DNA of 33,229 bases from Limnohabitans sp. DM1 (GTDB taxonomy: Bacteria; Pseudomonadota; Gammaproteobacteria; Burkholderiales; Burkholderiaceae_C). Location: NCBI RefSeq assembly GCF_001269385.1, contig NZ_CXOO01000052.1:1-33229 (forward strand). The letters are read 5' to 3'. How positions within the stretch are numbered: the stretch's first letter is position 1; every line of letters starts with the position of its first letter. Positions 16,370-25,006 of the stretch are shown here, in pieces. The position numbers and the translations under genes were made by a program. Under the pieces are notes generated by a model, which did not search any database, was not told where the DNA came from, and saw nothing but the letters and a program-made list of their open reading frames with translations.

Positions 16370-18400
16370 TCAGGCCTTGAGCAGCGCAGCGTGAACCGTG
16401 TCGGCCACGTTTTCGGCGGTGAAGCCGAAGTGTTTGAACAGCACGGGGGCTGGGGCCGACTCGCCGTAGGTGTCGATGCCGACCACGGCGGCGCAGCCGT
16501 ATTTCCACCAGCCGTCGGTGGAGCCCATCTCGACCGCCACGCGGGGCAGGCCAGCAGGCAGCACGCTTTGCTTGTATTCGCTGTCTTGGCGGTCAAACAC
16601 ATTGGTGCTGGGCATGGAGACCACGCGCACACCGATCTTGCGTTCGGCCAGCAGCTTTTGCGCGGCCAGGGCCAGTTGCACTTCGGAGCCGGTGGCGATG
16701 ATCACGCCGTGGGTTTTCTTGATGCCGACGTGTTCTGGCTCGGACAAGACATAAGCGCCGCGGCTGATGTCGCCCAGATCGCTCTTGGGCGAGTAGGCCA
16801 GGTTTTGACGCGACAGCAGCAGAGCCGAAGGACGGTGTGCGTTTTGCAGCGCCACGGCCCAGGCCACGGTGGTTTCTGCTGTGTCGGCGGGGCGCCAGAC
16901 GTCCAAGCCAGGGATCAGGCGCAGGCTGGCGGCGTGCTCGATCGACTGGTGGGTCGGGCCGTCTTCGCCCAGACCGATGGAGTCGTGGGTGAAGACGTGG
17001 ATCACACGCTGCTTCATCAGCGCGGCCATGCGGATGGCGTTGCGTGAGTAATCGCTGAAGGTCAGGAAGGTGCCGCCGTAGGGGATGTAGCCGCCGTGCA
17101 GGGCCACGCCGTTCATGATGGCGGCCATGCCGAATTCGCGCACGCCGTAGTTGATGTGGCGACCGATTTTCCCGTCTTCGGTTTTGACCACGTCACCGGC
17201 CAGGTCCACGCGGAAGGCGGGGGTGCTTTTGGTGTTGGTCAGGTTGGAGCCGGTCAGGTCGGCCGAGCCGCCCAGCATTTCGGGCAAGGCGGCGGTGAAG
17301 GCTTCCAGCGCCAGCTGGCTGGCCTTGCGGCTGGCCACGGTCTCGCCCTTGGTGTGGGCAGCGACCACGGCGTCAAACGCCACCTGGTTGAAGTTCTTGG
17401 GCAAGTCGCCCTTCATGCGGCGCACGAACTCTTTGGCTTCGGCAGGGAAGGCGGCTTTGTAAGCGGCGAATGCCGTGTTCCAGGCAGCTTCGCGGGCTTT
17501 GCCGGCGGCCTTGGCGTCCCAGTCGGCATAGACCTCTTTGGGGATCTTGAAGGGCTCGGCCGTCCAGCCCAGGGCTTCGCGGGTGAGTTTGATTTCTTCA
17601 GCACCCAGCGGCTCGCCGTGGGCTTTGGAGGTGCCAGCGCGGTTGGGCGAGCCCTTGCCGATGGCGGTCTTGCAGACGATCAGGGTGGGTTTGTCTGCGC
17701 TGTGCTTGGCACTGGCAATCGCGGCCGACACGGCCGCTGCGTCGTGGCCGTCCACGGCGTCGATCACGTTCCAGCCGCAGGCGGCAAAGCGCTGGGGCGT
17801 GTTGTCGATGAACCAAGGGGCGACCTGGCCGTCGATCGAGATGCCGTTGTCGTCGTAGAGGGCAATCAGTTTGTTCAGCTTCCAGGCACCGGCCAGGGCC
17901 ACGGCTTCGTGGCTGATGCCTTCCATCAGGCAGCCGTCACCCAGGAACACGTAGGTGTGGTGGTTGACGATCTTGTGACCTTCTTGGTTGAACTCAGCGG
18001 CCAGCATCTTCTCAGCCAGGGCCATGCCCACGGCGTTGGTGATGCCTTGGCCCAGCGGGCCGGTGGTGGTTTCCACGCCGGGGGTCACGCCCACTTCGGG
18101 GTGGCCAGCGGTTTTGCTGTGCAGGGTGCGGAAGTTTTTGAGTTCTTCGATTGGCAGCTTGTAGCCGGTCAGGTGCAGCACCGAATAGATCAGCATCGAG
18201 CCGTGGCCGTTGGACAGCACAAAGCGGTCGCGGTTGGCCCAATGGGGGTTGGTGGGGTTGTGTTGCAGGTGATCGCCCCACAACGCCACGGCCATATCGG
18301 CCATGCCCATGGGGGCGCCGGGGTGACCGGAGTTGGCTTGTTGAACGGCGTCCATTGCGAGCGCGCGGATGGCGTTCGCCATTTGTTGTTGATTGGCCAT
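16370..18400 (-). CDS. tkt: Transketolase
   Basis: A 676-residue thiamine-diphosphate enzyme. Visible signatures are [14 protein letters not shown] near residue 24, [11 protein letters not shown], the ThDP motif [13 protein letters not shown] (from 154), and the C-terminal-half [14 protein letters not shown] with the transketolase signature around it. Length is standard. An in-frame extension upstream to 18478 exists, but ATG 18400 ([20 protein letters not shown]) has GGAG about nine bases before it and matches where the family starts. It transfers two-carbon ketol units in the non-oxidative pentose phosphate and Calvin pathways. It is read towards gap, and the two probably share at least part of their transcription. 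Confidence 0.97.
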   Translation of the reverse strand: MANQQQMANAIRALAMDAVQQANSGHPGAPMGMADMAVALWGDHLQHNPTNPHWANRDRFVLSNGHGSMLIYSVLHLTGYKLPIEELKNFRTLHSKTAGHPEVGVTPGVETTTGPLGQGITNAVGMALAEKMLAAEFNQEGHKIVNHHTYVFLGDGCLMEGISHEAVALAGAWKLNKLIALYDDNGISIDGQVAPWFIDNTPQRFAACGWNVIDAVDGHDAAAVSAAIASAKHSADKPTLIVCKTAIGKGSPNRAGTSKAHGEPLGAEEIKLTREALGWTAEPFKIPKEVYADWDAKAAGKAREAAWNTAFAAYKAAFPAEAKEFVRRMKGDLPKNFNQVAFDAVVAAHTKGETVASRKASQLALEAFTAALPEMLGGSADLTGSNLTNTKSTPAFRVDLAGDVVKTEDGKIGRHINYGVREFGMAAIMNGVALHGGYIPYGGTFLTFSDYSRNAIRMAALMKQRVIHVFTHDSIGLGEDGPTHQSIEHAASLRLIPGLDVWRPADTAETTVAWAVALQNAHRPSALLLSRQNLAYSPKSDLGDISRGAYVLSEPEHVGIKKTHGVIIATGSEVQLALAAQKLLAERKIGVRVVSMPSTNVFDRQDSEYKQSVLPAGLPRVAVEMGSTDGWWKYGCAAVVGIDTYGESAPAPVLFKHFGFTAENVADTVHAALLKA

Positions 18401-18519
18401 GTAGGTCAGCTCCGGGGGGATATTCTGGAAAACCCGAGATTTTAACGGGTGTAAGCACCGACCCTTGCGGGGCTTCATTGATCCGGCAAGCTGAAGTATT
18501 CAATGCTCAATGATGTTGC

Positions 18520-18596
18520 AGGTCGGCGGTCGAAGACCCCGACAGGGGCCTGTGCCGAAACCCATCATGTCGGACTCTGCGAGTACCGACCTACGA
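18520..18596. repeat. Inverted pair of palindromic repeats, family A
   Basis: Two copies face each other: AGGTCGGCGGTCGAAGACCC then CGACA (18520-18544), and TGTCGGACTCTGCGAGTACC then GACCTACGA (18568-18596). Each is itself a stem with a 3-nt loop. The paired, opposed arrangement resembles BIME-type REP doublets. It lies upstream of tkt and downstream of the XRE gene. Confidence 0.6.
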
Positions 18597-18684
18597 GATG
18601 ACATGTCTCACACATTTCAAACTTCAGCGTGCCTGATCAATAACCACCACAGGCTCATGCTGTCTTGGGGTTGATAGGCCAAGC

Positions 18685-19029
18685 TCACAGCGCCTGCTCA
18701 GGTTTGCGTGACAGGCGTTTGCTGCGCTGGCGTACGGCTTCAATGTCTTGCTCCAGCGCGTTCAAGTCCAGCGCAGGCGCGGCCACTTCGGGCAAGGCCG
18801 CATGTCTGCCCATGAGCCACAACGCCGTGGCGTACACCCCCATGCCCACAGAAGGATCGCCCTTTTCCATGCGGATGAGCGTGGGCACCGAGACCGCCAT
18901 GCGACTGGCCCAGGCGCGCAGGCTTTCCTTTCGGCGCTGACGTGCCAACGCGAGGTTTTCACCCAAATCCCGCAGTGCTTTGGCAGCAGAGGCGGGCAAT
19001 TGGTCGGCTGCTGAAGAGGACTTTGACAT
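18685..19029 (-). CDS. XRE-family HTH regulator (HipB-like), no partner toxin
   Basis: A 114-residue protein with a helix-turn-helix in residues about 35-60 (SLRAWASRMAVSVPTLIRME), followed by KGDPSVGMGVYATALWLMGR, the pattern I associate with XRE proteins that sit beside HipA-like kinases. TTG 19032 is also in frame, but ATG 19029 is the likelier start. A HipA gene would be expected immediately downstream (below 18685), but there are only palindromic repeats and then tkt, so it is an orphan. It may repress its own promoter through the nearby inverted repeat. Confidence 0.75.
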   Translation of the reverse strand: MSKSSSAADQLPASAAKALRDLGENLALARQRRKESLRAWASRMAVSVPTLIRMEKGDPSVGMGVYATALWLMGRHAALPEVAAPALDLNALEQDIEAVRQRSKRLSRKPEQAL

Positions 19030-19036
19030 CAAACGA

Positions 19037-19050
19037 ACTTTAACAAAAGT
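19037..19050. promoter_or_regulatory. Possible operator of the XRE gene
   Basis: ACTTT-AACA-AAAGT forms a 5-bp inverted repeat seven bases upstream of the XRE start codon, in an AT-rich stretch that would carry the promoter. Autoregulation is common for such proteins. This site is suggested by position and symmetry only. Confidence 0.25.
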
Positions 19051-19130
19051 CTAATTTTGTATCTTTTATGTTCATGATTCATACAGTTCTGTGAAATCTG
19101 CATTTGGGCTTCAAGGTGCACCTTGTGGGA

Positions 19131-19190
19131 GCCAGTCCTGCTGGCGATCAGACGCTTATGGAGCACAGGCATTTCGCTTGCAGGGCAAGC
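19131..19190. repeat. Pair of small hairpins, REP-like
   Basis: GCCAG-TCCTG-CTGGC (19131-19145) and GCTTGC-AGG-GCAAGC (19176-19190) lie in the 261-base space between two divergently placed minus-strand genes. GTGGGAGCCAG...CTGGCGATCAGACG resembles REP sequences of other proteobacteria, such as GGGAGC...GCGA. No other copy in the window was found. The rest of the space holds no gene I can support. Confidence 0.4.
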
Positions 19191-19290
19191 TACAAATTCC
19201 ACCCAACTGGTTACACACTGCTCGGACTTCATCGGCACGAATCAATAAAACTGTACCCGCGAAAAGAAATCGGGCATTCGCCGCAGTTAG

Positions 19291-19650
19291 TCAGGGGCGA
19301 CAGGCCCGGCAAGGCGTGTAGCCACGCAGCACCGCGGCCTGCCTGGATGTGAAATTGATCTCACTGTCTGCGCCTACGCTGCGTATCCAGGTGCAAGTGC
19401 TGCGATGAAAGACCCGATGTTCACTTTCAGACGTTGCCCAATAGCGTTCGCTGTCCTTGTACTGCTCTGACTCCAGCGCCACCGACTTCGCGCCGCACTG
19501 AGAACATTTCAGACGCTGGGCGATGGCCTCAATGTCGCTGACAGTCGGTCGGCGAGACTCGACCAAAAGTCCGGCGTTGCGGAACGCCAGAAAAGCAGAA
19601 AGTTTGTGACCGCATGTGCCGCAACGAAGGAACAGCGCAATGTCGGGCAT
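19291..19650 (-). CDS. Small multi-CxxC zinc protein with Ada-like C-terminus, unknown function
   Basis: A 119-residue protein, not named. It has two CxxC pairs, C10-C13 (RCGTCGHK) and C49-C52 (KCSQCG), that can form a zinc ribbon. A C-terminal part, HRSTCTW (H82, C86) to AAVLRGYTPCRACRP (C114, C117), resembles the metal-binding N-terminal domain of Ada (Cys4-type, xxxxGYxPCxxCxP). The Ada resemblance is by eye. It stands alone between the XRE gene and glcF, with no obvious ribosome site. Possible roles include nucleic-acid binding or metal sensing; neither is shown. Confidence 0.65.
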   Translation of the reverse strand: MPDIALFLRCGTCGHKLSAFLAFRNAGLLVESRRPTVSDIEAIAQRLKCSQCGAKSVALESEQYKDSERYWATSESEHRVFHRSTCTWIRSVGADSEINFTSRQAAVLRGYTPCRACRP

Positions 19651-19765
19651 AAAAGAGCTTGCATGTGTAGGGATGGAATGGTCAAGACTTTAGCCGCGGT
19701 GGCGCATCACAGGTGCGATGGTGTGTTGACGACCTTGAGATGAACCAGAGACCTCAGCTGGCTGA

Positions 19766-19793
19766 TGTCGGACTCTTCGAGTGCCGAACAACA
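19766..19793. repeat. Palindromic intergenic repeat, family A, degenerate copy
   Basis: TGTCGGACTCTTCGAGTGCC then GAACAACA: the same plan as the copy at 18568 (GTCGG, ACTC, 3-nt loop, GAGT, CCGA), with changes in the tail. It lies just past the glcF stop (minus strand). Confidence 0.5.
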
Positions 19794-19820
19794 GGAATCC
19801 CGTCATGCGTGCTGAAACGA

Positions 19821-21065
19821 TCAACCGACTGACGCCAGCGCCTCATCCAACAACTCCACCCAATGCCGCACCGGCAGGCCGCTGCCGCTTTGCAGGTGGG
19901 TGATGCAGCCGATGTTGGCGCTGATCACGCCCTGGGGCTCCAGCGCGTTCAGATGGCCCAGCTTGCGGTCGCGCAGTTGCTTGGACAGCTCGGGGTTGAG
20001 CACGCTGTAGGTGCCCGCCGAGCCGCAGCACAGGTGCGACTCGTTGGCCGTGACCTTGATCTGAAAGCCCAAATCGCCCAGATGCTTTTCGACGCCGCCT
20101 TTGAGTTGCTGGCCGTGTTGCAGCGTGCAGGGCGGGTGATAAGCCTGCAGGCCTGCGGCTTGCAGGGCTTCAGGTTTGAGCTTGGGTTTGAGCAGCGGCA
20201 CCAACTCGGGCAGCAGCTCGCTCAGGTCTTTGGTCAGCGCACCGATGCGGGCGGCTTTGTCGGCATAGACCGGGTCATCTTTGAGCACATGGCCGTAATC
20301 TTTGACCATGACGCCGCAGCCCGAGGCGTTCATCACGATGGCTTCGACTTCGCCGTTTTCGACCAGCGGCCACCAGGCGTCGATGTTGGCACGCATGTGG
20401 TCTTTGCCGCCGCCCTGGTCGTTCAGGTGGAACTTGACCGCGCCGCAGCAACCGGCCTTGGGCGCGGTCACGGTCTGGATGCCTGCGGCGTCCAATACGC
20501 GGGCGGTGGCGGTGTTGATGTTGGGGCTCATGCTCGGCTGCACACAACCAGCCAGCATCAGCACCTTGCGGGCGTGCTGAGTGGTGGGCCAGGCACCGGC
20601 GTTTTGCGGCGCAGGCACTTTGGCCTTCAGGCTGTCGGGCAGCAGGCCGCGCACCATCTGGCCCATCTTCATGGCGGGCGCAAACAGGGGCGAAGGCAGA
20701 CCTTCTTTGAGCGCCCAACGGACCAGTTTTTCGCCTGCGGGGCGCTCAACTTTGGCGTCCACCAGTTTGCGGCCAATGTCCACCAAGTGGCCGTATTGCA
20801 CGCCGCTCGGGCATGTGCTTTCGCAATTGCGGCAGGTCAGGCACCGGTCCAGGTGCATCTGGGTTTTGCGGGTGGGCGTTTGGCCTTCCAGCACCTGCTT
20901 CATCAAGTAGATGCGGCCACGCGGGCCGTCGAGCTCATCACCCAACAGTTGGTAGGTGGGGCAAGTGGCGGTGCAAAAGCCGCAGTGCACGCACTTGCGC
21001 AGAATGGCTTCGGCTTCCAGGCCGTCGGGGGTGTTTTGGTATTCGGGGGCGAGATGGGTTTGCAT
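19821..21065 (-). CDS. glcF: Glycolate oxidase iron-sulfur subunit GlcF
   Basis: A 414-residue iron-sulfur protein. Two 4Fe-4S sets are at the N-terminus: C25, C28, C31, C35 (CVHCGFCTATCP) and C75, C78, C81, C85 (CLTCRNCESTCP). Two cysteine-rich CCG domains follow, with CCGAVKFH and CCGSAGTY. This is the layout of GlcF, which passes electrons from the flavin subunits to the membrane quinone pool while glycolate is oxidised to glyoxylate. It starts 16 bases after glcE on the same strand, so the two form an operon. Confidence 0.93.
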   Translation of the reverse strand: MQTHLAPEYQNTPDGLEAEAILRKCVHCGFCTATCPTYQLLGDELDGPRGRIYLMKQVLEGQTPTRKTQMHLDRCLTCRNCESTCPSGVQYGHLVDIGRKLVDAKVERPAGEKLVRWALKEGLPSPLFAPAMKMGQMVRGLLPDSLKAKVPAPQNAGAWPTTQHARKVLMLAGCVQPSMSPNINTATARVLDAAGIQTVTAPKAGCCGAVKFHLNDQGGGKDHMRANIDAWWPLVENGEVEAIVMNASGCGVMVKDYGHVLKDDPVYADKAARIGALTKDLSELLPELVPLLKPKLKPEALQAAGLQAYHPPCTLQHGQQLKGGVEKHLGDLGFQIKVTANESHLCCGSAGTYSVLNPELSKQLRDRKLGHLNALEPQGVISANIGCITHLQSGSGLPVRHWVELLDEALASVG

Positions 21066-21081
21066 GTTTTTCGTCCCGGGC

Positions 21082-22239
21082 TCAGAGGGGATGCATGCGA
21101 CCGGTGGCGAACACGCCTTTCGGGTCGAACTGTTGTTGCAGTTGACGCTGAATGCGGTCTTGCACGGCGTCCAACGGGGTGTTCACACCGGCGACTTTGT
21201 CGACCTCGGCATGGGCAGCACTGGCCCGGAACAAAGTGGCATGACCGCCCACCGATTGCGCCAGCTCACGCAAGGCCAGCGCCGCCGAGGCCGGAGCCCA
21301 GAGCCAGCGCTGCGCGCCTTGCCATTCGATGTATGGGGCATACGGCAAATCCAGCAGCGGCGCGGTTTGCGGCACCGACAGACGCCACAGGCAGGCGTCG
21401 GGCGCGGGGGCGGCAAAAAACGGCAGGGTTTGATCGCCGCTGGCACGCCAGTCTGCGGCGACTTCGGTGTTGTCCATCACGTTGACCTGGGCACCCAAGG
21501 CAACGGCGTCGGCGCTCATCTTGCCCAGCGCAGATTGCACCGCCGCCACCGCGCCGCGCAGACGCACAAACATACAGTCGGCCACGGGCTGGGCGGTGGT
21601 GTCACGCACCCAGGCGCTGGCATTCAAAGGCAGGGGCTGACCGCCCCAGCGGTGCAGCAAATCCAGCGCTGTTTTTTGCGGCAGTCCCACACACATCAGC
21701 GTGGCTTCTTCGGGGGCCACGGGCAGCACTTTGAGGCTGACCTCGGTGATCAGGCCCAGCGTGCCCCAGCTGCCGGCCATGAGGCGGCTCACGTCGTAAC
21801 CGGCCACGTTTTTCATGACCTGGCCGCCAAAGGTCAGGTGCTCGCCCAGCCCGTTGATGAAGCGTGCCCCCAAGACATAGTCGCGCACAGCGCCAGCAGT
21901 GGCGCGGGCCGGGCCACTGAGCCCGGCGGCCACCATGCCGCCCACGGTCGCCCCATGGCCCGAAACTTGTCCAAAGTGCGGCGGCTCAAAGGCCAGGCAC
22001 TGGCCCTTTTCGGCCAGAGCAGCTTCCAGCTCGGCCAGCGGCGTGCCGCAGCGCACCGTGACCACCAGTTCGCTGGGCTCGTAGCTGACGATGCCCGCAT
22101 AGGCCCGGGTGTCCAGCACTTCGCCCGTGAGGCTTTGACCCCAAAAATCTTTGCTGCCGCCACCGCGCAGCCGCAGCACGCGGCCATCCGCACCCGCCTG
22201 GCGAACGGCGTCGATGAGGGAATTGAGTTGAGTTTCCAT
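21082..22239 (-). CDS. glcE: Glycolate oxidase FAD-binding subunit GlcE
   Basis: A 385-residue FAD protein of the PCMH/VAO type. VLRLRGGGSKDFWG (21-34), the FAD-binding GATVGGMVAAGLSGPAR (96-112) and MKNVAGYDVSRLMAGSWGTL (from 142) are typical of GlcE. A longer frame reaches 22431, but METQLNSLIDAVRQ at 22239 is where homologous sequence begins. It lacks the long C-terminal FAD-oxidase domain of GlcD and is thought to form a complex with GlcD and GlcF. glcD is usually the gene just upstream, but here an unrelated plus-strand gene begins at 22413, so glcD must be elsewhere. No clear Shine-Dalgarno is seen. Confidence 0.92.
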   Translation of the reverse strand: METQLNSLIDAVRQAGADGRVLRLRGGGSKDFWGQSLTGEVLDTRAYAGIVSYEPSELVVTVRCGTPLAELEAALAEKGQCLAFEPPHFGQVSGHGATVGGMVAAGLSGPARATAGAVRDYVLGARFINGLGEHLTFGGQVMKNVAGYDVSRLMAGSWGTLGLITEVSLKVLPVAPEEATLMCVGLPQKTALDLLHRWGGQPLPLNASAWVRDTTAQPVADCMFVRLRGAVAAVQSALGKMSADAVALGAQVNVMDNTEVAADWRASGDQTLPFFAAPAPDACLWRLSVPQTAPLLDLPYAPYIEWQGAQRWLWAPASAALALRELAQSVGGHATLFRASAAHAEVDKVAGVNTPLDAVQDRIQRQLQQQFDPKGVFATGRMHPL

Positions 22240-22412
22240 GGGCAGGGATGGTAACGCCCGCCGTCTGGCGGCTGCGTGAAGATTTTTAACGGGCAGGTTG
22301 TGGGAAATTGCGCCGGGTGGATGGTTCTGGCACTGCAAGGGCCTGCACAAGATCCGGCCAAACGAATCATTAGGTATTCTGTTTAAGATCAAGTTTTTTA
22401 CCCTGCAAACCC

Positions 22413-23198
22413 ATGCCCCCGTCCAAGTCACTCATCCTTCGCAGCCTTGCAGTACAGCACGTCAAGGAACGCCTGATGCGGGAGTCATACCCCCGTCTGC
22501 AGATGACGCTGATCGTTGCGCTCACGGCTGGGGTGGGTTTGCTGTCGTCATTTGCCCTGCTGCATCTGGGCGTAACGTCCATGGCCGTCCGCTATCCTTT
22601 GGCACTGGTGGTGGCCTATTTCTTCTTTTTGTTCTTCATCTGGCTTTGGCTGCGAACAAAGGCCGAAGACTACATCAACCTTCCAGATTGGACCCCCTCG
22701 ATTTCTTGGCCAAAATCACCCACCCGTATGCCAGACTTCAAGAGCGGCGGAGGTGGTGATTTTGCAGGCGGCGGTGCGACAGGCTCCTTCGACGACGCAA
22801 CAACGGCGCTGCAGCCAGCCTCGACTTCACCTTTGGGGAAGGTCGGTGATTCCGTCGAGGCGATCGCCGACACTGACGAGTTGGCAGTGCCGCTGCTGGC
22901 CATCACATTGGTCATCGGCACGGTCATCGGAATGGCGCTCGCTTGTCTCTATGTTGTCAACCTCGCCCCCGTCCTTTTTGCAGAGGTACTGGTCGATGGG
23001 ACGCTTTCTTATGCCCTCGTTCGCCATCTGCGCGGGCAAGAGCCTGAGCATTGGCTGTCAAGCACCTTTCGGCGAACCGTGCTGCCCTTTGCAGGGGCAG
23101 CCGTCTTCCTCGTCGCGATGGGTGCAGCCATGGCCGCTTATGCGCCGAACGCAAAATCCATCGGCGAAGTCTTGCAGCATGCCAGCAAAAGCTATTAA
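22413..23198 (+). CDS. Multi-pass membrane protein, unknown function
   Basis: A 261-residue protein with four clear and perhaps five membrane segments: about residues 32-53, 61-80, 157-182, possibly 184-203, and 224-244. Between the second and third lies a polar loop with a glycine stretch (SGGGGDFAGGGATG, 111-124) that is probably flexible. I do not recognise a named family, though a similar pattern (KERLMRESYPRLQMTLIV) occurs in hypothetical proteins of Burkholderiales from memory. ATG 22413 keeps the basic N-terminus; ATG 22476 (MRESYPRLQ) has a better ribosome site, AAGGAA, and is a real alternative. It is divergent from glcE. Confidence 0.75.
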   Translation: MPPSKSLILRSLAVQHVKERLMRESYPRLQMTLIVALTAGVGLLSSFALLHLGVTSMAVRYPLALVVAYFFFLFFIWLWLRTKAEDYINLPDWTPSISWPKSPTRMPDFKSGGGGDFAGGGATGSFDDATTALQPASTSPLGKVGDSVEAIADTDELAVPLLAITLVIGTVIGMALACLYVVNLAPVLFAEVLVDGTLSYALVRHLRGQEPEHWLSSTFRRTVLPFAGAAVFLVAMGAAMAAYAPNAKSIGEVLQHASKSY

Positions 23199-23384
23199 AG
23201 AGCCCTGCTTGAACCTGCATTCGACCCTGTCACCCCCAACGAATCAAGCCAACCCCTGGGCATAAACGTCTACTTCATGCACATCGGCGCGAGGTGAAAC
23301 ACTGTGTCGAAAATGGCTGAGTACGTTGGCGCTGCCGACCCCCATCCGAAAACAACACGCCATGGGTGACTGACAAGTTCAAGC

Positions 23385-23807
23385 TCAACGCACCAGAAGC
23401 ACGGGCACTTTGCAATTTGCCAGCACTTGTGTGGCGACCGAGCCCATCACCAAATTGGCCAAGGTGCCATGGCCATGGGAGCCCATCACCACCAAATCAA
23501 ATTTGCCGCTGTCTGCGGTTTTGGAAATGACCTCTCCTGCGTGGCCGACCTTGGCCATGCTTTTGGCCTGAATGCCGTGGCGCTCCAGGAAGGCGTCCAC
23601 AGGGGCGAGCACCCGTTCAGACTCTTCGCGGTGGTAGTCATCCACGATCTCTTTGCCCACCGCCGCACGCGCACGGGGCGGTATTTGGGATTGCACCGTC
23701 AACAAGGTGTAGCTGTTGCTGGGGCTGAACAGCTCAGTGTGCGTGACCATATAGGCCAGCATTTTTTTGGTGTACTCACTGCCATCGACAGCCAACAAGA
23801 TTTTCAT
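23385..23807 (-). CDS. Universal stress protein (UspA family)
   Basis: A 140-residue single-domain Usp of normal length. It begins MKILLAVDGSEYTKKML, typical of the fold, and ends with the ATP-binding motif G-2x-G-9x-GS in MGSHGHGTLANLVMGS (G109 to S123), followed by VLANCKVPVLLVR. The ATP-binding version of Usp proteins is implied. AAGGAGC lies before ATG 23807 at good spacing. It stands alone, and its role in stress survival is from the family, not from this locus. Confidence 0.93.
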   Translation of the reverse strand: MKILLAVDGSEYTKKMLAYMVTHTELFSPSNSYTLLTVQSQIPPRARAAVGKEIVDDYHREESERVLAPVDAFLERHGIQAKSMAKVGHAGEVISKTADSGKFDLVVMGSHGHGTLANLVMGSVATQVLANCKVPVLLVR

Positions 23808-24165
23808 ACGGTGCTCCTTGTGTAAATCAAACGAGCTTCTAATTTACAGACACCTGAACGATGAATCCTTGACCTGCGTCATGAATAAGGACATGAGCCA
23901 CTTCGGCTCGCAGTCAGACGCTGGCAAGGTACCAGGTGGTTCGTCCCGCCATTGGGCAGTGGTTTGGAGAGGGTTGCCACGCACGATCGCCCACGGGTTG
24001 GACTCGCGCCCCAAGATGCGCCGCATGTTTTCGCTGAGTGCTTCAAAAAATAGCGCCATGCTTGCCCCAAATTCGGTAGATGGCAAGCCCGCGCCTTGTA
24101 AACAGGTGACTGACAGCCTGGCCCTTCTGGCGACAATGGCTGTGTATTGTTTATTCAAGCCTGCC
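23808..24165. other. Stretch without a confident gene
   Basis: 358 bases between the divergent usp and phosphatase genes. A 115-codon minus-strand frame (23844-24191) with SENMRRILGRESNPWAIVRG has no recognised family and overlaps the phosphatase start, so I do not call it. The plus strand is also open in the phosphatase frame but lacks family resemblance before 24166. The promoters of both neighbours must lie here; I saw no confident boxes. Confidence 0.4.
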
Positions 24166-24912
24166 ATGTCTTCATCTCCTGCTGTCTCCATCCGCTTGCA
24201 AGGCGCTTCAAATTTTCGCGATCTTGGGGGCTACCGTACGCAAGATCAACGCCGCGTTAAAAGCGGTCAGGTGTTCCGATCGGACCATCTGGCCGCTTTG
24301 TCAGCCCAAGATCTGGACCAATTGCAGGCACTGGGCGTGCGGCACAGCCTGGACTTCAGAGGCGTGGCCGAGTACACCGCCACGCCTTATGACATTGCCG
24401 GGGTGCAGCGGGTGGCACTGACGATTGAGCCCACCGTGATCGCGCGCATGCAAGCGCTGGTGGCGCAAGGGATCGTGCCCAGCACCGATGAAACCGTGGA
24501 GCTGATGCGCGAGACGTACCGCGATTTTGTGAACTGCAATGCGGGCACCTTTGGCCGGTTTTTGAAGCACTTGCTCGAACATCCCACACCACAAGTGTTT
24601 CACTGCACAGCGGGCAAAGACCGCACGGGCTTTGCAGCGGCGCTGCTGCTGTCCGCGCTGGGCGTGGACCGCGCCACCATCGAGCACGACTATTTGCTGA
24701 CCAACGCCTTGTACAAGCGTGATGCGCGGCTGGAAGGCATGGGCCATCCGCATGTGATGAAAGTGCTGTGGCAAGTGCAGCCCGAGTTTTTGCAAGCTGC
24801 GTTCGAGGCGGTCGACACACAGCACGGCGGCATGCATGACTATTTGCATGGCGCCGTCGGGCTGAGCCCGCAAGAAGTGTCAGAGCTCCAGCAGATGCTT
24901 GTGCAAGATTGA
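24166..24912 (+). CDS. Tyrosine-protein phosphatase-like protein
   Basis: A 248-residue protein of the bacterial Tyr phosphatase (Y_phosphatase3) type. SNFRDLGGYRT marks the N-terminal start of the fold, and FRSDHLAALSAQD and SLDFRGVAEY follow. The catalytic P-loop is HCTAGKDRTG (Cys147, Arg153, CX5R). The role is dephosphorylation of protein tyrosine or phosphoinositide-like substrates; the true substrate is unknown. The frame is open further upstream to 23767, but similarity begins at ATG 24166; ATG 24136 is another option. No neighbour explains its job. Confidence 0.88.
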   Translation: MSSSPAVSIRLQGASNFRDLGGYRTQDQRRVKSGQVFRSDHLAALSAQDLDQLQALGVRHSLDFRGVAEYTATPYDIAGVQRVALTIEPTVIARMQALVAQGIVPSTDETVELMRETYRDFVNCNAGTFGRFLKHLLEHPTPQVFHCTAGKDRTGFAAALLLSALGVDRATIEHDYLLTNALYKRDARLEGMGHPHVMKVLWQVQPEFLQAAFEAVDTQHGGMHDYLHGAVGLSPQEVSELQQMLVQD

Positions 24913-24975
24913 ACACCGCTGGCGGTGACTTTGCAGCCCCGCCCCCGGGGCGATGGGGCGTGGTCTGCGTGGGCC

Positions 24976-25005
24976 CATCGCGGCGGGGGCGCCACTCCTA
25001 CAGGG
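24976..25005 (+). repeat. Intergenic repeat, family B, copy 2
   Basis: The core ATCGCGGCGGGGGCGCC followed by ACTCCTACAGGG matches the copy at 15138-15167. Just before it is a GC palindrome, CGCCCC-C-GGGGCG (24940-24952). The repeat lies directly after the stop of the giant RTX gene on the minus strand, so it could act in termination or mRNA end formation. Function unknown. Confidence 0.6.
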
Positions 25006-25006
25006 T

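Noticed and set aside
17096..18445. 449-residue plus-strand frame opposite tkt
   Set aside because: Glycine/histidine/valine-rich antisense shadow of transketolase.
19863..21485. 540-residue plus-strand frame opposite glcF and glcE
   Set aside because: The minus strand carries two complete 4Fe-4S motifs and CCG domains; the plus frame is an antisense shadow.
23844..24191. Minus-strand 115-residue frame between usp and the phosphatase
   Set aside because: No family recognised, no ribosome site, and it overlaps the phosphatase start; too weak to call.
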